Assembly (NCBI GenBank): GCA_002359735.1
Contig: DENS01000001.1
Coordinates: 117,283 to 166,378 of the forward strand
Source: Micavibrio sp. UBA2638
GTDB lineage: Bacteria; Pseudomonadota; Alphaproteobacteria; Micavibrionales; Micavibrionaceae
Reading direction: 5' to 3'
DNA length: 49,096 bases
Part shown: positions 7,561-18,026 of the stretch, piece by piece
Layout: the number at the start of each line of letters is the position of its first letter
Numbering within the stretch: position 1 is the first letter of the stretch
Translations under genes and position numbers: made by a program
The notes under the pieces: model-generated
Told to the model about the DNA's origin: nothing
Seen by the model: the letters and a program-made list of their open reading frames with translations, nothing else
Database searches by the model: none

Positions 7561-10503
7561 GTGAGTACAAATAAGGCAACCTTAGCAATTCGATATGCAT
7601 TGCTTCCTGGCTTAAAACCCAGGATGGGAAGGCTTTTTGGCACAGGATTTTCTTTCTTTTCCATGCTCATGGCGCAAATTTATGCCATGGCAGGTCTGCT
7701 CCCCCCTAATCACCCATACTTAAACCCTGAAAACAAGGGGCGGTATGGCGTTCGCCATGTTATTGCAGAGGCCGCAAATAATTTACAACTCAACAAACAC
7801 AATCTGGATAAAATTTTTATCTTCTTCGCCCTGCTGGTTGGGGCGGTCATTCTGATCATGCAGTTTGTTATCATGATTGGTGTATTTTTGATTAATACCG
7901 CCTGGGCCATTCCAATCGCAGACTTGTTCGACACGTTAAATCCGCAAACTGATATTGCATATAATCTGTTAACATTGGTGTTCGGCGTACCTGACATTTA
8001 TTGTTCATCCTCTTCGCCTGGCGTTTGCAGCGACAGCAACGCCCTTGTGCCATTCCCGATTCATAATGGATTACACGACCTGTTTCAGTTTTATTCCTTT
8101 GGTCTGTTACTGATCGGTGTTTTGATTTTACTCTACTTCATCATTGTTATCATTGCCGAAACTGCTGTAACAGGGTCACCGTTTGGGCGTCGTTTTCAGA
8201 ATGTCTGGGTGCCTGTCCGTATTGTCGTGGCATTGGGTCTGCTGGTTCCCATCAATTATGGCCTAAATTCCGGTCAATACCTGACACTTTATACCGCCAA
8301 ATTAGGCTCAAGTCTGGCGACAAGCGGCTGGTTACGCTACAATAACACAATCGAAAACCATTCCTTGTTTGGCGGTGGTGGTAATGGCGCCAACCCGATG
8401 GGTGAAAAAGAAACATTAATTGCCCTTCCCAAAAGACCTGATGCAGGGTCAATTGTACAAGCCATGTCCTTGATACATACTTGTGCCTATTCCTACTGGG
8501 CCACGGCCGGAGAATTACCGGAAAATGCGAATGGCGCCAGACCATTTACTGCCGGTCATTATCATTACACCACAGGAACCCAGCCAGTCGCCGGTAATGA
8601 CCCCATCAAAATCAGGCCATGGTTTGTAAAAACATCGCCCAATACCTTTCCTGCCCCTGGCCCGGAAACCCGGTATGAGGTAAGGAATAACACAACCATT
8701 CAAGAAGCTCTGGACTTCTACGGCAACGGAAATATCATCATTCGCTTCGGTGAACATAAAACATCCGGAAATCCGCATAGTGAAACAGGTGAGGTAAAAC
8801 CATATTGCGGTGACATTACTATACCCGTGGTCAGTGTTTTAGGCCGCAATGTCCCGGTAGGATCCCCCGGCAGTTCCGCCGCCATGATCATTCTAGACGC
8901 CTATTTCACCATGGTGCGCAATATGTGGTTCCGCGGCGCCGCGGGCGCAGAACCTTTAAGCCGCGCCGCCGTCCTATTCTACGAAAACTCAACCAGCCAG
9001 CAAAACCGCACTGTTCGCACATGCGATCCAGCAGAGGCATGTGGCGGTCTTGGCTTACCCAGCTGTACAGCATTGCTATTCACCGCTGAACGTGAATGTA
9101 CACACCTTACGCCTAGTAAAGAATGGTCCGAAACGATTAAAGATCAAATACAATCCTTAATCATCGACGTTGCGCTAATGGATGCCTGGACTTTCTACCT
9201 AAACAATGCCGACATAGAAATTGAAAACGCCATCTTGAACCGCGGCTGGGCTGGGGCCGGCATGTGGTTTAATCGCCTTGCGCATTTGAATGGTACTTTT
9301 CAAGATTCCATAACGGCCTTACCGCATATGTCATTATACCCATCGGTCATGGAATATGTTCGCGACACCCAGCAAGCCGAAAATGCAGGGGTGACAGGAA
9401 CCGAGCTGTTCAAACCTTATCTATCACGAGAAAGACAAATCCCATTTGGGCCCGGTGATAAAAACACGGCTATCGCCCTGCATAAAACGTACGAGCTCTG
9501 GAATCAGGATGGCGGCGCCAGCGGAGACCCCGAAAAAGAAGTCATGTATAATGCCTTTATGGATGCCATGAATATGGTTCTTGGCACCGATGGATTATTT
9601 GATATTCGGGGCGCAAACGTACATTTAAACCCGCTAGTTCAGTTAATTATGATCGGCAAAGGCATGGTAGAAAGCACCATCCGTAACTTGGGGGTTGCGG
9701 CAGGAACCTCGTTTATGGGCGGTATTGCGAATGCGGCTGGATCCGGCGCCAATAATTTCTTTGCAGGCGTTAGCTCAATGATGACATCAACGGCTTTTCT
9801 GGGGCTAACTGCCGGGCTTGTTCTGTTTTATGTACTACCATTTTTGCCATTCGTTTATTTCTTCTTTGCCGTTGGGTCATGGGTGAAAAGCATATTTGAA
9901 GCCATGGTCGGCGTTCCATTATGGGCGCTTGCCCATATACGGCTTGATGGCGAAGGTTTACCCGGAGAATCCGCATCCAACGGATATTTCTTGTTGCTGG
10001 AAATTGCTGTCAGGCCGATTCTAACCGTGTTTGGACTTGTCGCGGCGTTACTGATTTTCACAGCGCAGGTCAGAGTCTTACATTTTATATGGGATCTGGT
10101 TGTTGAAAACAGTGCCGGTTTTAGTGACACGTCTCTGGTCACGCTTAATGCCGCCTATTTTGATCCGGCGAGCACTAATCCGCGGGACGCTGTAAAACGC
10201 GGTATTATTGATCAATTCTTCTTTACCGTTATCTATACAATCATTGTTTATATGCTTGCGACCGCATCTTTTAAGCTCATCGATAGCATACCTGACAATA
10301 TTTTACGCTGGGGCGGTATTGGTGTGTCGGCCTTTGGTGATACCAATCAAGATGCCCTGGATGGCCTACAGCGATATGTGGCCATGGGTGGTATGATTCA
10401 GGGACAGCAAATTACTGGTGGCGCTATGCAGGCTTTCTCAGGAACTGGGCGGGGCCTTGGTCAAATGGCAGGCTTAGGCGGCAAAGTAGGAGGATCAACT
10501 TAA
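7561..10503 (+). CDS. DotA/TraY family protein, copy 1
   Basis: This is a 980-residue polytopic inner-membrane protein, GTG start. DotA is the membrane channel component of Dot/Icm type IVB secretion, and TraY is its IncI conjugation counterpart. Hydrophobic segments lie near residues 90-115, 178-203 and 220-237. They are followed by a large, probably periplasmic, region with several Cys (about 240-735) and a C-terminal membrane block (about 738-780, 815-850, 900-925). The diagnostic C-terminal block contains LPFLPFVYFFFAVGSWVK near 760 and VPLWALAHIRLDGEG near 785. Motifs shared with copies 2 and 3 are HPYLNPENKGRYGVRHVIAE near 57 and a GWAGAGMWFNRLAHLNG segment near 562. It is first of three in a row. 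No other dot/icm or tra gene lies nearby, so the role is open. Confidence 0.85.
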   Translation: MSTNKATLAIRYALLPGLKPRMGRLFGTGFSFFSMLMAQIYAMAGLLPPNHPYLNPENKGRYGVRHVIAEAANNLQLNKHNLDKIFIFFALLVGAVILIMQFVIMIGVFLINTAWAIPIADLFDTLNPQTDIAYNLLTLVFGVPDIYCSSSSPGVCSDSNALVPFPIHNGLHDLFQFYSFGLLLIGVLILLYFIIVIIAETAVTGSPFGRRFQNVWVPVRIVVALGLLVPINYGLNSGQYLTLYTAKLGSSLATSGWLRYNNTIENHSLFGGGGNGANPMGEKETLIALPKRPDAGSIVQAMSLIHTCAYSYWATAGELPENANGARPFTAGHYHYTTGTQPVAGNDPIKIRPWFVKTSPNTFPAPGPETRYEVRNNTTIQEALDFYGNGNIIIRFGEHKTSGNPHSETGEVKPYCGDITIPVVSVLGRNVPVGSPGSSAAMIILDAYFTMVRNMWFRGAAGAEPLSRAAVLFYENSTSQQNRTVRTCDPAEACGGLGLPSCTALLFTAERECTHLTPSKEWSETIKDQIQSLIIDVALMDAWTFYLNNADIEIENAILNRGWAGAGMWFNRLAHLNGTFQDSITALPHMSLYPSVMEYVRDTQQAENAGVTGTELFKPYLSRERQIPFGPGDKNTAIALHKTYELWNQDGGASGDPEKEVMYNAFMDAMNMVLGTDGLFDIRGANVHLNPLVQLIMIGKGMVESTIRNLGVAAGTSFMGGIANAAGSGANNFFAGVSSMMTSTAFLGLTAGLVLFYVLPFLPFVYFFFAVGSWVKSIFEAMVGVPLWALAHIRLDGEGLPGESASNGYFLLLEIAVRPILTVFGLVAALLIFTAQVRVLHFIWDLVVENSAGFSDTSLVTLNAAYFDPASTNPRDAVKRGIIDQFFFTVIYTIIVYMLATASFKLIDSIPDNILRWGGIGVSAFGDTNQDALDGLQRYVAMGGMIQGQQITGGAMQAFSGTGRGLGQMAGLGGKVGGST

Positions 10504-13401
10504 ATGAGTAGTGCTTCCATCAATAAAAAAGCCATATTAAAATATGTATCTCTGCCGGGAATCAGACCTCGTTTTGTGGATTTATTCGGCCGCGGCTTTC
10601 ATTATATCCCTTATTTCATTGCGCTGGTTTATGAATGTGTACGCCTTCTTCCAAAGGGGCACCCTTATCTAAACAGTAATAATATTGGCCGCTTCGGAAT
10701 ACGGCACGTTATTGCCGAGGCTGCGAATAATCTGGTTTTGGACAAAAAGAATATTGACCAGATCGCAGTATACTTTCTGATCATCATCGGAATGATTATC
10801 GTCTGCGTGCAAATCATATTGGTATTTATAGCCCTATTCATGCAGCCAACAATGGCCGCATTCCCTGCCAATTACTCAGAGTTTTTCGTACCAGGCGCCT
10901 ATGGCGGTGTCGGTACCGAGCAGGATTTGGCATTGATATTACTGGATATGGTTTTTGGCGTACCGGAAATGTTTGGATCTTGTGTTGATCAAGTCGTAAA
11001 TCCGGGGGCCTTTTGTGAATCAAACTCCGGCCAACCCATTGAAATGTCCCCCGATTTGGTGGCTCTTTTAAGCAGCCCCGGCCCCAATACACCAAGTTTT
11101 ACGCATTGGGCGGTATGGCCCTATCCCATTCATGAAGGTCTGCACCAGCTTTTTGCAGTATATAGTTACGGCCTGCTGATCATTGCCGTCTTTATTACGA
11201 TATACTTCATGATTACGGTTGTGGCCGAAACAGCACAAACCGGAACTGCATTTGGTAAGCGTTTTAACAAAGTATGGGCCCCAATTCGGATTGTTGTTGC
11301 CTTTGGCCTTCTGGTTCCCATTACGCTGGGCATGAATTCAGGCCAGTTTATTGTGTTATATGCGGCAAAATTCGGTTCAGGTTTTGCATCCAATGGATGG
11401 GCGTATTTCAACACCAGCTTTTCAGACCATTATTTAGAAAATTGGAAAGAGCTTGTATCCGTCCCTAACATGCCTGAACTTGGCGGTCTTGCGCAATTCT
11501 TCATGGCGGCCGCAACCTGTAAATCTGCCTATACGCAACTTTATGCCAACACTGCTACCCCATGGACGGAAAACGCAGCCAGCGATTATCATATCGTGCC
11601 CTATGTAATTAGGGAGACCAATACAATTGGCGGTAACGCGTATGCTTTATCCGACCCTGGCGGGGACATCCCCGCCTTTGGTGCAACCGTGGCACAGGAC
11701 CCTTACGAAGATTTTATGAATGTGGGTAATTTTAGCTATAAATCCAACCGCATGATCATCAGGTTTGGTAGACAAAGTAGAGAGGACTACAGGGATTATC
11801 TGGGGTATGTAAAACCGATTTGCGGCGAGATTGTCCTTAATCTGGAAGATAGCCGCGAACCCGGCGCGGCCGAGCCCGGCGCCGAAGTCATGCAACGATT
11901 TTATTGGTGGCTAATCAAACAACTATGGTGGTCGGAAGGGCGTCTGGAACCTTTCGTGGGAACCCAAAGATATTCGGAAAGTTACGCCAAGAAAGAAATC
12001 GGGGCCCTTGATTTTGACCCTACAACCGATTTACTGCCCGAGGAAATAAACCGGCGTTATATGATGGAAAGGTTGGCCATTCACATGAATGAGGCACTAA
12101 CCGGAACCGGCGGCCCCGATAGCGGGGGCCTTGGTAATGCTGTTGACGCCGAACGGGCCTCAACCGAATGGAATTTAACGCCGGAGCTCATGGAAAAAGG
12201 GTGGGCCGGCGCGTCATTATGGTACTCAAAAGTCGCGCAAATGAATGGGGCCGTCACATCGGCCACATTTAATGTTCCCGTTCCTTCTCTGTATCCGTGG
12301 CTCATGGAATACACGGCTGGAAAGCAAAAAGAACACAATCAGAATACAACAGTGGACAATCGTTTTAACCCCGTATTGGCCGATGGGGTGCCCGTGCATT
12401 ACCCATCGGAACAACAAGGGGAAATGGCACGCGCCATGTACGAAGCCTATTCATTCTGGGCCGATGCTGCCGGGGGCGCATCAACCCAAATTGAACCCAC
12501 AGGCAACATCATCAAAGATGGAATTAATTATCTGTTCGGCACAGAAGGTCTTTTCGATATGCGTAAAAACCTTGATGTACACCCATTGGCACAACTTGTC
12601 GGTATTGGCCGTTCCTTGGTGGAGAGCTCGATTCGTAACATTGGATTTGCCGCCGTTGGCGGGGGGGCGGCCGCAATAACACAAACTTTAGGCGCCTTCG
12701 GGATGTCCGCATTGGCCGGCACAGCCTCCAGTTTCCTTATTTCAATCGCCATGGTTGGCTTAACGGCCGGATTTATCCTCTATTACATCGTGCCGTTTTT
12801 ACCTTTCATATATTTCTTTTTCGCCGTTGGCGGATGGGTCAAAGGCATATTTGAGGCCATGGTGGGCGTGCCTTTATGGGCACTGGCGCATATTCGCATT
12901 GATGGGGAAGGTTTATCCGGTCAGGCCGCGCTTAACGGATATTTCCTGATTTTTGAAATATTCCTAAGGCCAATCCTGATAATATTTGGCTTCTTGGCCA
13001 GTATTCTTATTTTCTCGGCTCTGGTAGAGGTCTTGAATGATATCTTTGATATGGTCGTTGCCAATCTTGGTGGATTTGACGTCAATGAAGAAGCCTTTGA
13101 TAGCGCCGGTACAGGTATTAGTTATATTGAATATTATAGATCGGCCGTTGATGAATTTTTCTTCACCGTTATCTACGCCGTCGTCGTCTATATGATTGGT
13201 ATGTCCTGCTTCAAGCTGATTGACCAAATCCCGAATAATATATTGCGCTGGATGAACCAGAATGTTGCGACATTTAACGATTCTCGTGAAGATCCTGCCC
13301 AAGGTCTGGTTGGCACCGCTCAAATGGGAGCGCAACAGGGTCTTAACTCAATGGGCGGCGGCCTGGAAAAAATGATTAGTAGCGTCAGCGGGCCGCGATA
13401 A
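10504..13401 (+). CDS. DotA/TraY family protein, copy 2
   Basis: This 965-residue paralogue of copy 1 has its ATG directly after the copy 1 stop codon. Its AGGAGG ribosome site lies inside the end of copy 1, which indicates translational coupling. The N-terminal HPYLNSNNIGRFGIRHVIAE motif, membrane spans near residues 85-115 and 220-245, a long Cys-containing periplasmic-type region, the GWAGASLWYSKVAQMNG motif near 565, and the C-terminal block LPFIYFFFAVGGWVKGIFEA near 770 all align with copy 1. It carries extra insertions in the first periplasmic-type loop (about 118-205) relative to copy 1. It probably sits in the inner membrane with copies 1 and 3; whether they form one mixed complex is inference. 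Confidence 0.85.
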   Translation: MSSASINKKAILKYVSLPGIRPRFVDLFGRGFHYIPYFIALVYECVRLLPKGHPYLNSNNIGRFGIRHVIAEAANNLVLDKKNIDQIAVYFLIIIGMIIVCVQIILVFIALFMQPTMAAFPANYSEFFVPGAYGGVGTEQDLALILLDMVFGVPEMFGSCVDQVVNPGAFCESNSGQPIEMSPDLVALLSSPGPNTPSFTHWAVWPYPIHEGLHQLFAVYSYGLLIIAVFITIYFMITVVAETAQTGTAFGKRFNKVWAPIRIVVAFGLLVPITLGMNSGQFIVLYAAKFGSGFASNGWAYFNTSFSDHYLENWKELVSVPNMPELGGLAQFFMAAATCKSAYTQLYANTATPWTENAASDYHIVPYVIRETNTIGGNAYALSDPGGDIPAFGATVAQDPYEDFMNVGNFSYKSNRMIIRFGRQSREDYRDYLGYVKPICGEIVLNLEDSREPGAAEPGAEVMQRFYWWLIKQLWWSEGRLEPFVGTQRYSESYAKKEIGALDFDPTTDLLPEEINRRYMMERLAIHMNEALTGTGGPDSGGLGNAVDAERASTEWNLTPELMEKGWAGASLWYSKVAQMNGAVTSATFNVPVPSLYPWLMEYTAGKQKEHNQNTTVDNRFNPVLADGVPVHYPSEQQGEMARAMYEAYSFWADAAGGASTQIEPTGNIIKDGINYLFGTEGLFDMRKNLDVHPLAQLVGIGRSLVESSIRNIGFAAVGGGAAAITQTLGAFGMSALAGTASSFLISIAMVGLTAGFILYYIVPFLPFIYFFFAVGGWVKGIFEAMVGVPLWALAHIRIDGEGLSGQAALNGYFLIFEIFLRPILIIFGFLASILIFSALVEVLNDIFDMVVANLGGFDVNEEAFDSAGTGISYIEYYRSAVDEFFFTVIYAVVVYMIGMSCFKLIDQIPNNILRWMNQNVATFNDSREDPAQGLVGTAQMGAQQGLNSMGGGLEKMISSVSGPR

Positions 13402-13426
13402 ACGTGAATGACAAACAAAAGACAAC

Positions 13427-16222
13427 ATGATACTGACACGTAAAAAAGCCTTGAAATACACGTTGCTGCCGGAAGTTTTTCCGCGCATCGGCAAACTATT
13501 TGGGACAGGTTTTTTTCATGTCGCGTTTTTAATTGCCCAAATATTTCAGTCTGTACGTCTGCTCCCCAGAGACCACCCTTATCTAAACCCGCAAAATATG
13601 GGACGTTTCGGAATACGCCACGTTATTGCCCAGGCCGCGACCAATTTACAATTCAAGCGCGGCAACATCGACCAGATTATAATATTTTTTACAATTACGG
13701 CCGGGCTGGTACTTCTTGTTATTCAAATCACACTTTTGGCCATGGCTTTTTTTGCGCAACCTGTTATCGCCGCGGGCATGGCGTCATTCGCGGGGTGGTT
13801 TACCCTGAACACCGGGCATGCGTATTACCCTTACGACGAAACCAATGACATCGCCCTCATGCTACTGGACCGCATATTTGGGGTGCAAAATATTTTTAAT
13901 TCATGCATATCGACGGCTGCGGCATGTATTGACCACCAAGGCAACAACCTGACCAAGGCGGCATCCTACCCTTATCCAATGCACTCAGCGCTACACAATT
14001 TATTTTATATGTACTCAATCGGGATAAGCATTATGTCCCTTATGGTGATCGTCTATTTTATTATGACGATTATTGGGGAAACGGCCGTAACCGGCACCCC
14101 TTTCGGCCAGCGTTTTAACCGGGCCTGGGCGCCGGTTCGCCTTATTTTATTTTTTGCCCTTCTGGCTCCGCTTAATCTTGGCGGGGGGCAAAATGAAGGC
14201 TTAAACGGAGCCCAGCTTATCACATTATGGACCGCCAAATTCGGTTCTAATTTTGCCACAAATGCCTGGGGCGTCTTTAACACCACAACCGCCAGAACCT
14301 ATTATCAACCCAAACAATTAATTGCCATTCCCTCGCCCCCTATTTTGACCGGAATGTCGCAATTCTTCACCTTGGTGAACGCCTGCATATACGCAGAAAA
14401 AGTCATTAATAACAGAGATATTCAATGGTATATCGTCCGGTCGCAACCGCCCTGGAACCGCTTCCCCGGGCCGCCGCCGCCCCAATTTTTCACCCCCCCG
14501 GCCAATACAACCCCGGTCGCAGGTATGTTAGATACGGTGAACTTTACCGGTCAGGTTCCCGCACCTACGGATATATTGGCCTGGACAAATAATGGCTCGC
14601 CGCATGTGGTTATCGGCGAATATGATTTTAACCGCCACCAAAAATATAATGGAAGGGTTAAACCCATATGTGGGTCGTATACTGTGCCAGCCAATACAAT
14701 TTCAGAACCCGGAGCCCTGGAGGCTTTCGCGGCATATTGGTATACCACCATCGACTTTTTACCGGGCGGAAACTTTTATCCCGATATTGAAAATCTGGCG
14801 AAATGTAACGTCAACAGATCTTTAAGCATATTGGATATTCCCTGTGACCCGTCTGACCCCTTCCCGAATTATCAAGACCTCATCAGGGATCACCTATATT
14901 TCCTGCAATTAAGAGCCCAAAACTCTGTAGAAGCCGCTATCCTGCAACAAGTCAATACCGGCGACTTTACAATCACGAATGACCTGGTTGGCCGTGGATG
15001 GGCCGGGGCCGGCATATGGTTCAACCGGATTGCGCAAATGAATGGCGCATTGTCGGCCGCAATGTTCAATACTTTTACTGTAAAAACTTACCCTTTATTA
15101 ATGGAAAAAATTAAGGAACAACAAACACAAAACGCCGATACATTAACCGTTGGCAATATGTTTAACCCGGCACTCAGGGACGGGAGAATTGTCTCTCTTC
15201 CCGGCAACCAAGACCATGAAATGGCAGCAGCATATTACACCCTTTACAAAATATGGGACTCAAACTCACAGAGTATTAGCCCGGAAACAGCCCCCACAGG
15301 CAACCCGATTATGGACACCATCAATGCCATTCTTGGAACAAACGGGCTGTTTAATATGCGCGAGCCGGCGACAGGCCCCGCGGCCGCCGTGCACGACGGC
15401 AACGAAGAGGTGCATCCGCTTGCGCTCATGACATCTTTAGGGCGTTCAATGGTACAGGCATCCATTAACAATCTGGGTGTCGCGGCCGGTGCAACTCTTG
15501 GCGGCGGCCTGTTAAGCATCTTGCAACAATTCACGGGCGCAGCAGCCCTTTTAAAAACTGCAAGCAGCTTTCTGGTAACAGTCGCCACAGTTGCCATCAT
15601 GATCGGTCTTATGCTGGGCTATATTTTACCGCTGATGCCGTTTATATATTTCTTTTTCGCCATCAGCGGTTGGATAAAAAGCATATTCGAGGCCATGGTA
15701 GCCATGCCAATCTGGGCACTTGCCCATATTCGAATCGATGGGGAGGGCGTTGTCGGGCCTGGGGCGACCAATGGGTATTTCCTTTTATTCGAAATATTCT
15801 TAAGACCGATATTAATATTAATAGGTATGCTGGCCAGCATTATGATTTTCTCTGCAATGGTACAGGTCCTGAATCAGATTTTTGATATCATGGTCAATAA
15901 CGTGGGCGGTGTCGACAGAGAGGACCTGACACCTGCTAACATTGCATATTACCGCGGTCCCATAGACGAACTATTCTATACGGTTATGTATGCGGCCATT
16001 GTTTATATGATGGGTTTATCTTGCTTTAAGCTAATTGACGGCATCCCAAATAATATCATGCGGTGGATGGGCGTTTCGGTCGCAACGTTCAAAGAAAACG
16101 CCGGAGACCCGGCAAGCCAGCTAGCACAAACAACCTACCAGCGCGGTAATATGATGATAGGTCAGGTGACAGGCGCCTTCGATAATAATGCCGGACGACT
16201 TGCCGCAATGGCCAATGCATAA
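13427..16222 (+). CDS. DotA/TraY family protein, copy 3
   Basis: This 931-residue third paralogue starts 25 bases after copy 2. It shares the N-terminal HPYLNPQNMGRFGIRHVIAQ motif, GETAVTGTPFGQRFN near 220, GWAGAGIWFNRIAQMNG near 523, and the C-terminal membrane block LMPFIYFFFAISGWIKSIFE near 733 followed by MPIWALAHIRIDGEG. A proline-rich stretch (PPWNRFPGPPPPQFF, near residue 341) in the large hydrophilic region is not seen in the other two copies. Divergence between copies is substantial outside the membrane blocks, so the triplication is old rather than a recent duplication. No further gene follows on this strand until pepA. Confidence 0.85.
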   Translation: MILTRKKALKYTLLPEVFPRIGKLFGTGFFHVAFLIAQIFQSVRLLPRDHPYLNPQNMGRFGIRHVIAQAATNLQFKRGNIDQIIIFFTITAGLVLLVIQITLLAMAFFAQPVIAAGMASFAGWFTLNTGHAYYPYDETNDIALMLLDRIFGVQNIFNSCISTAAACIDHQGNNLTKAASYPYPMHSALHNLFYMYSIGISIMSLMVIVYFIMTIIGETAVTGTPFGQRFNRAWAPVRLILFFALLAPLNLGGGQNEGLNGAQLITLWTAKFGSNFATNAWGVFNTTTARTYYQPKQLIAIPSPPILTGMSQFFTLVNACIYAEKVINNRDIQWYIVRSQPPWNRFPGPPPPQFFTPPANTTPVAGMLDTVNFTGQVPAPTDILAWTNNGSPHVVIGEYDFNRHQKYNGRVKPICGSYTVPANTISEPGALEAFAAYWYTTIDFLPGGNFYPDIENLAKCNVNRSLSILDIPCDPSDPFPNYQDLIRDHLYFLQLRAQNSVEAAILQQVNTGDFTITNDLVGRGWAGAGIWFNRIAQMNGALSAAMFNTFTVKTYPLLMEKIKEQQTQNADTLTVGNMFNPALRDGRIVSLPGNQDHEMAAAYYTLYKIWDSNSQSISPETAPTGNPIMDTINAILGTNGLFNMREPATGPAAAVHDGNEEVHPLALMTSLGRSMVQASINNLGVAAGATLGGGLLSILQQFTGAAALLKTASSFLVTVATVAIMIGLMLGYILPLMPFIYFFFAISGWIKSIFEAMVAMPIWALAHIRIDGEGVVGPGATNGYFLLFEIFLRPILILIGMLASIMIFSAMVQVLNQIFDIMVNNVGGVDREDLTPANIAYYRGPIDELFYTVMYAAIVYMMGLSCFKLIDGIPNNIMRWMGVSVATFKENAGDPASQLAQTTYQRGNMMIGQVTGAFDNNAGRLAAMANA

Positions 16223-16335
16223 ATGCTTACATGCATTATACGCCCAATTCACAGGCATATAGATGCACAATCACACAAATCCCTGCCTATACTGTGCAGA
16301 GATTTATGAAAGTATCTATTCTGTGAAAAAGAAAT

Positions 16336-16989
16336 TTAACTTTTTAAATGCGCAATCAGAACATCGACCTGACCACCACCGCGTTGAATTATAGAAGCAA
16401 ATTCAGAGCGTTGTGTTGTTGCCATGCTAACGCCTTCGACAATGATATCAATCACCTTATACGAACCGTTTTTCTTTCGCACACGCCAATCAACACTAAT
16501 TTTTTGATCATTGTCATCAACAATATAACTTTGCACGATCACATCGGCGCGGCCTTCCGGACGGGCTGACTTTATTTCAAATTCCTGGCCATTATAATCA
16601 CTGAAACGGCGCGAATAGACATCAATGACCATTGTTTCAAATAACTTTTGAAACTCTTTTTTCTGTTCCTCACTGGCAGATCCCCAGTAACGACCCATGG
16701 TAAAACGCCCAATCGTCTTAATATCAAAACTGCTTTGCAACAGTTTCTTAAACTCTCTCTTGCGCTGCTCAAGTGTCAGATCTGGATTTGCAAGGAAATC
16801 AATTCCTTGTTTGGCCATACTATCAATAAAATCTTTGGCGCTATCTACCTCTTGTTGGCTAACCAGAAGATGCCCTTGATAGGTGATATCATTTGATTTC
16901 AAACTCATCGCTTCAAAGGCACTGGCACCCGCCGCAGGCAAGGCAACCAAAACAGTTGCCGCCGCAGATAATAGGACTTTACTTTTCAT
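16336..16989 (-). CDS. mlaC: MlaC/Ttg2D family phospholipid-binding periplasmic protein
   Basis: This 217-residue protein carries a Sec signal peptide (cleavage after about residue 24, AAGASA). It resembles the MlaC/Ttg2D (tolerance) family: DFIDSMAKQGIDFLANPDLT near 35-54, FDIKTIGRFTMGRYW near 73-87, a QKKEFQKLFETMVIDVYSRRF helix near 94-114, the VDWRVRKKNGSYKVIDIIVE strands near 156-175, and GVSMATTQRSEF near 176. MlaC ferries phospholipid between MlaA at the outer membrane and the MlaFEDB complex in the inner membrane. The gene begins 38 bases after mlaA on the same strand, so the two form an operon; the inner-membrane mla genes are not in this window. Confidence 0.9.
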   Translation of the reverse strand: MKSKVLLSAAATVLVALPAAGASAFEAMSLKSNDITYQGHLLVSQQEVDSAKDFIDSMAKQGIDFLANPDLTLEQRKREFKKLLQSSFDIKTIGRFTMGRYWGSASEEQKKEFQKLFETMVIDVYSRRFSDYNGQEFEIKSARPEGRADVIVQSYIVDDNDQKISVDWRVRKKNGSYKVIDIIVEGVSMATTQRSEFASIIQRGGGQVDVLIAHLKS

Positions 16990-17027
16990 TATTCACAAGC
17001 TCCCTCATTTCTCAATTGCTTGATGGC

Positions 17028-17804
17028 TTAATAGTCATCGTATTCAGGGAAGTCGGGAACGTTACCCGCGGTTCCTCTGGCACGATCTTCTACCAAGGCC
17101 TGCCTGCGCTGGTAATATATACTGCGCGTTGCTGCATAATAATCTACAGAGGAGGCTTCGAGTTCCTCAAGAACATCAATAAGAGATTCACGCAGATCCA
17201 AATAGCTTAAACCAACCTTTGTGTAATATATGCCTTCTTCTTCAATATTAAAGAGGTACCAACGCAACGGATCAGCAAATCCATCAACTATATATCCCGT
17301 GTAATCGCGTAAAGACGATGGCCCTATTAATGGCAAAACAAGGTATGGGCCATGATCAACCCCCCAAATCGCCAGTGTCTGACCAAAATCTTCAGATTCA
17401 TAATCGATGCCTTCGTGACCGGCTAAATCAAACACGCCGCCGACCCCGAGCAACACATTAACAATCGTACGAGTAATAACGTTTCCGGCCCCGGTCATAT
17501 CACCTTGAAGAACCTGATTTCCGAAATTAACAGGGGCGCGAAGAGTGCGAAGAACGTTACGCACGCCAGTCCTCGCCGGTGTCGGAACAACTGTACGATA
17601 ACCTTTAACAACCGGATGAATTACAGCATCACTGACAGCATCATTAAAGGCAAATACAGTGCGGTTATATTGTTCAAAACTGTCGTTAACCTCAATATCA
17701 CCAACATAAACCGGTGCTTTATTACTAGCGCAAGAGGCTAGAAACAAACAGGCCACTGCCGCCATTATTTTTACTGAGTTTTGTCCGGTACGAAATACTT
17801 TCAT
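17028..17804 (-). CDS. mlaA: MlaA (VacJ) family outer-membrane lipoprotein
   Basis: This 258-residue lipoprotein has an LASC lipobox with the acylated residue at Cys25. The VacJ domain is unmistakable: NDSFEQYNRTVFAFND near 40-55, the PVKGYRTVVPTPARTGVRN segment, GGVFDLAGHEG near 120, DFGQTLAIWGVDHGPYLVLP near 137-156, and LIGPSSLRDYTG after it. MlaA removes phospholipid from the outer leaflet of the outer membrane and passes it to MlaC, whose gene follows directly. The C-terminal tail is acidic with Tyr and Asp (ending PEYDDY). Confidence 0.93.
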   Translation of the reverse strand: MKVFRTGQNSVKIMAAVACLFLASCASNKAPVYVGDIEVNDSFEQYNRTVFAFNDAVSDAVIHPVVKGYRTVVPTPARTGVRNVLRTLRAPVNFGNQVLQGDMTGAGNVITRTIVNVLLGVGGVFDLAGHEGIDYESEDFGQTLAIWGVDHGPYLVLPLIGPSSLRDYTGYIVDGFADPLRWYLFNIEEEGIYYTKVGLSYLDLRESLIDVLEELEASSVDYYAATRSIYYQRRQALVEDRARGTAGNVPDFPEYDDY

Positions 17805-18026
17805 GTTAGCGCTCTTCTTCTAATAACGAGGTTATCCTTTAATTCCACAATCATTGTGTATATCAAGTAAATCAGGTTTTGATTACTACTTGGTTAAAAT
17901 TTTATGCAAGAAATACACAAGAATATGGGATATTAGTGATTATTGTATGAAAGGCAAGTGGCCTTTAACTAAAAATGGACACGTTCCCACCACTATTTTG
18001 TCATATCCAATGGCCCGCATGTCTGA

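Noticed and set aside
12245..12679. 144-codon plus-strand ORF
   Set aside because: It lies in another frame within DotA/TraY copy 2 and has no sensible protein character.
7561..16222. A complete Dot/Icm or IncI conjugation system
   Set aside because: Only DotA/TraY-type genes are visible. No ATPase, coupling protein, core complex or relaxase gene lies in the window.
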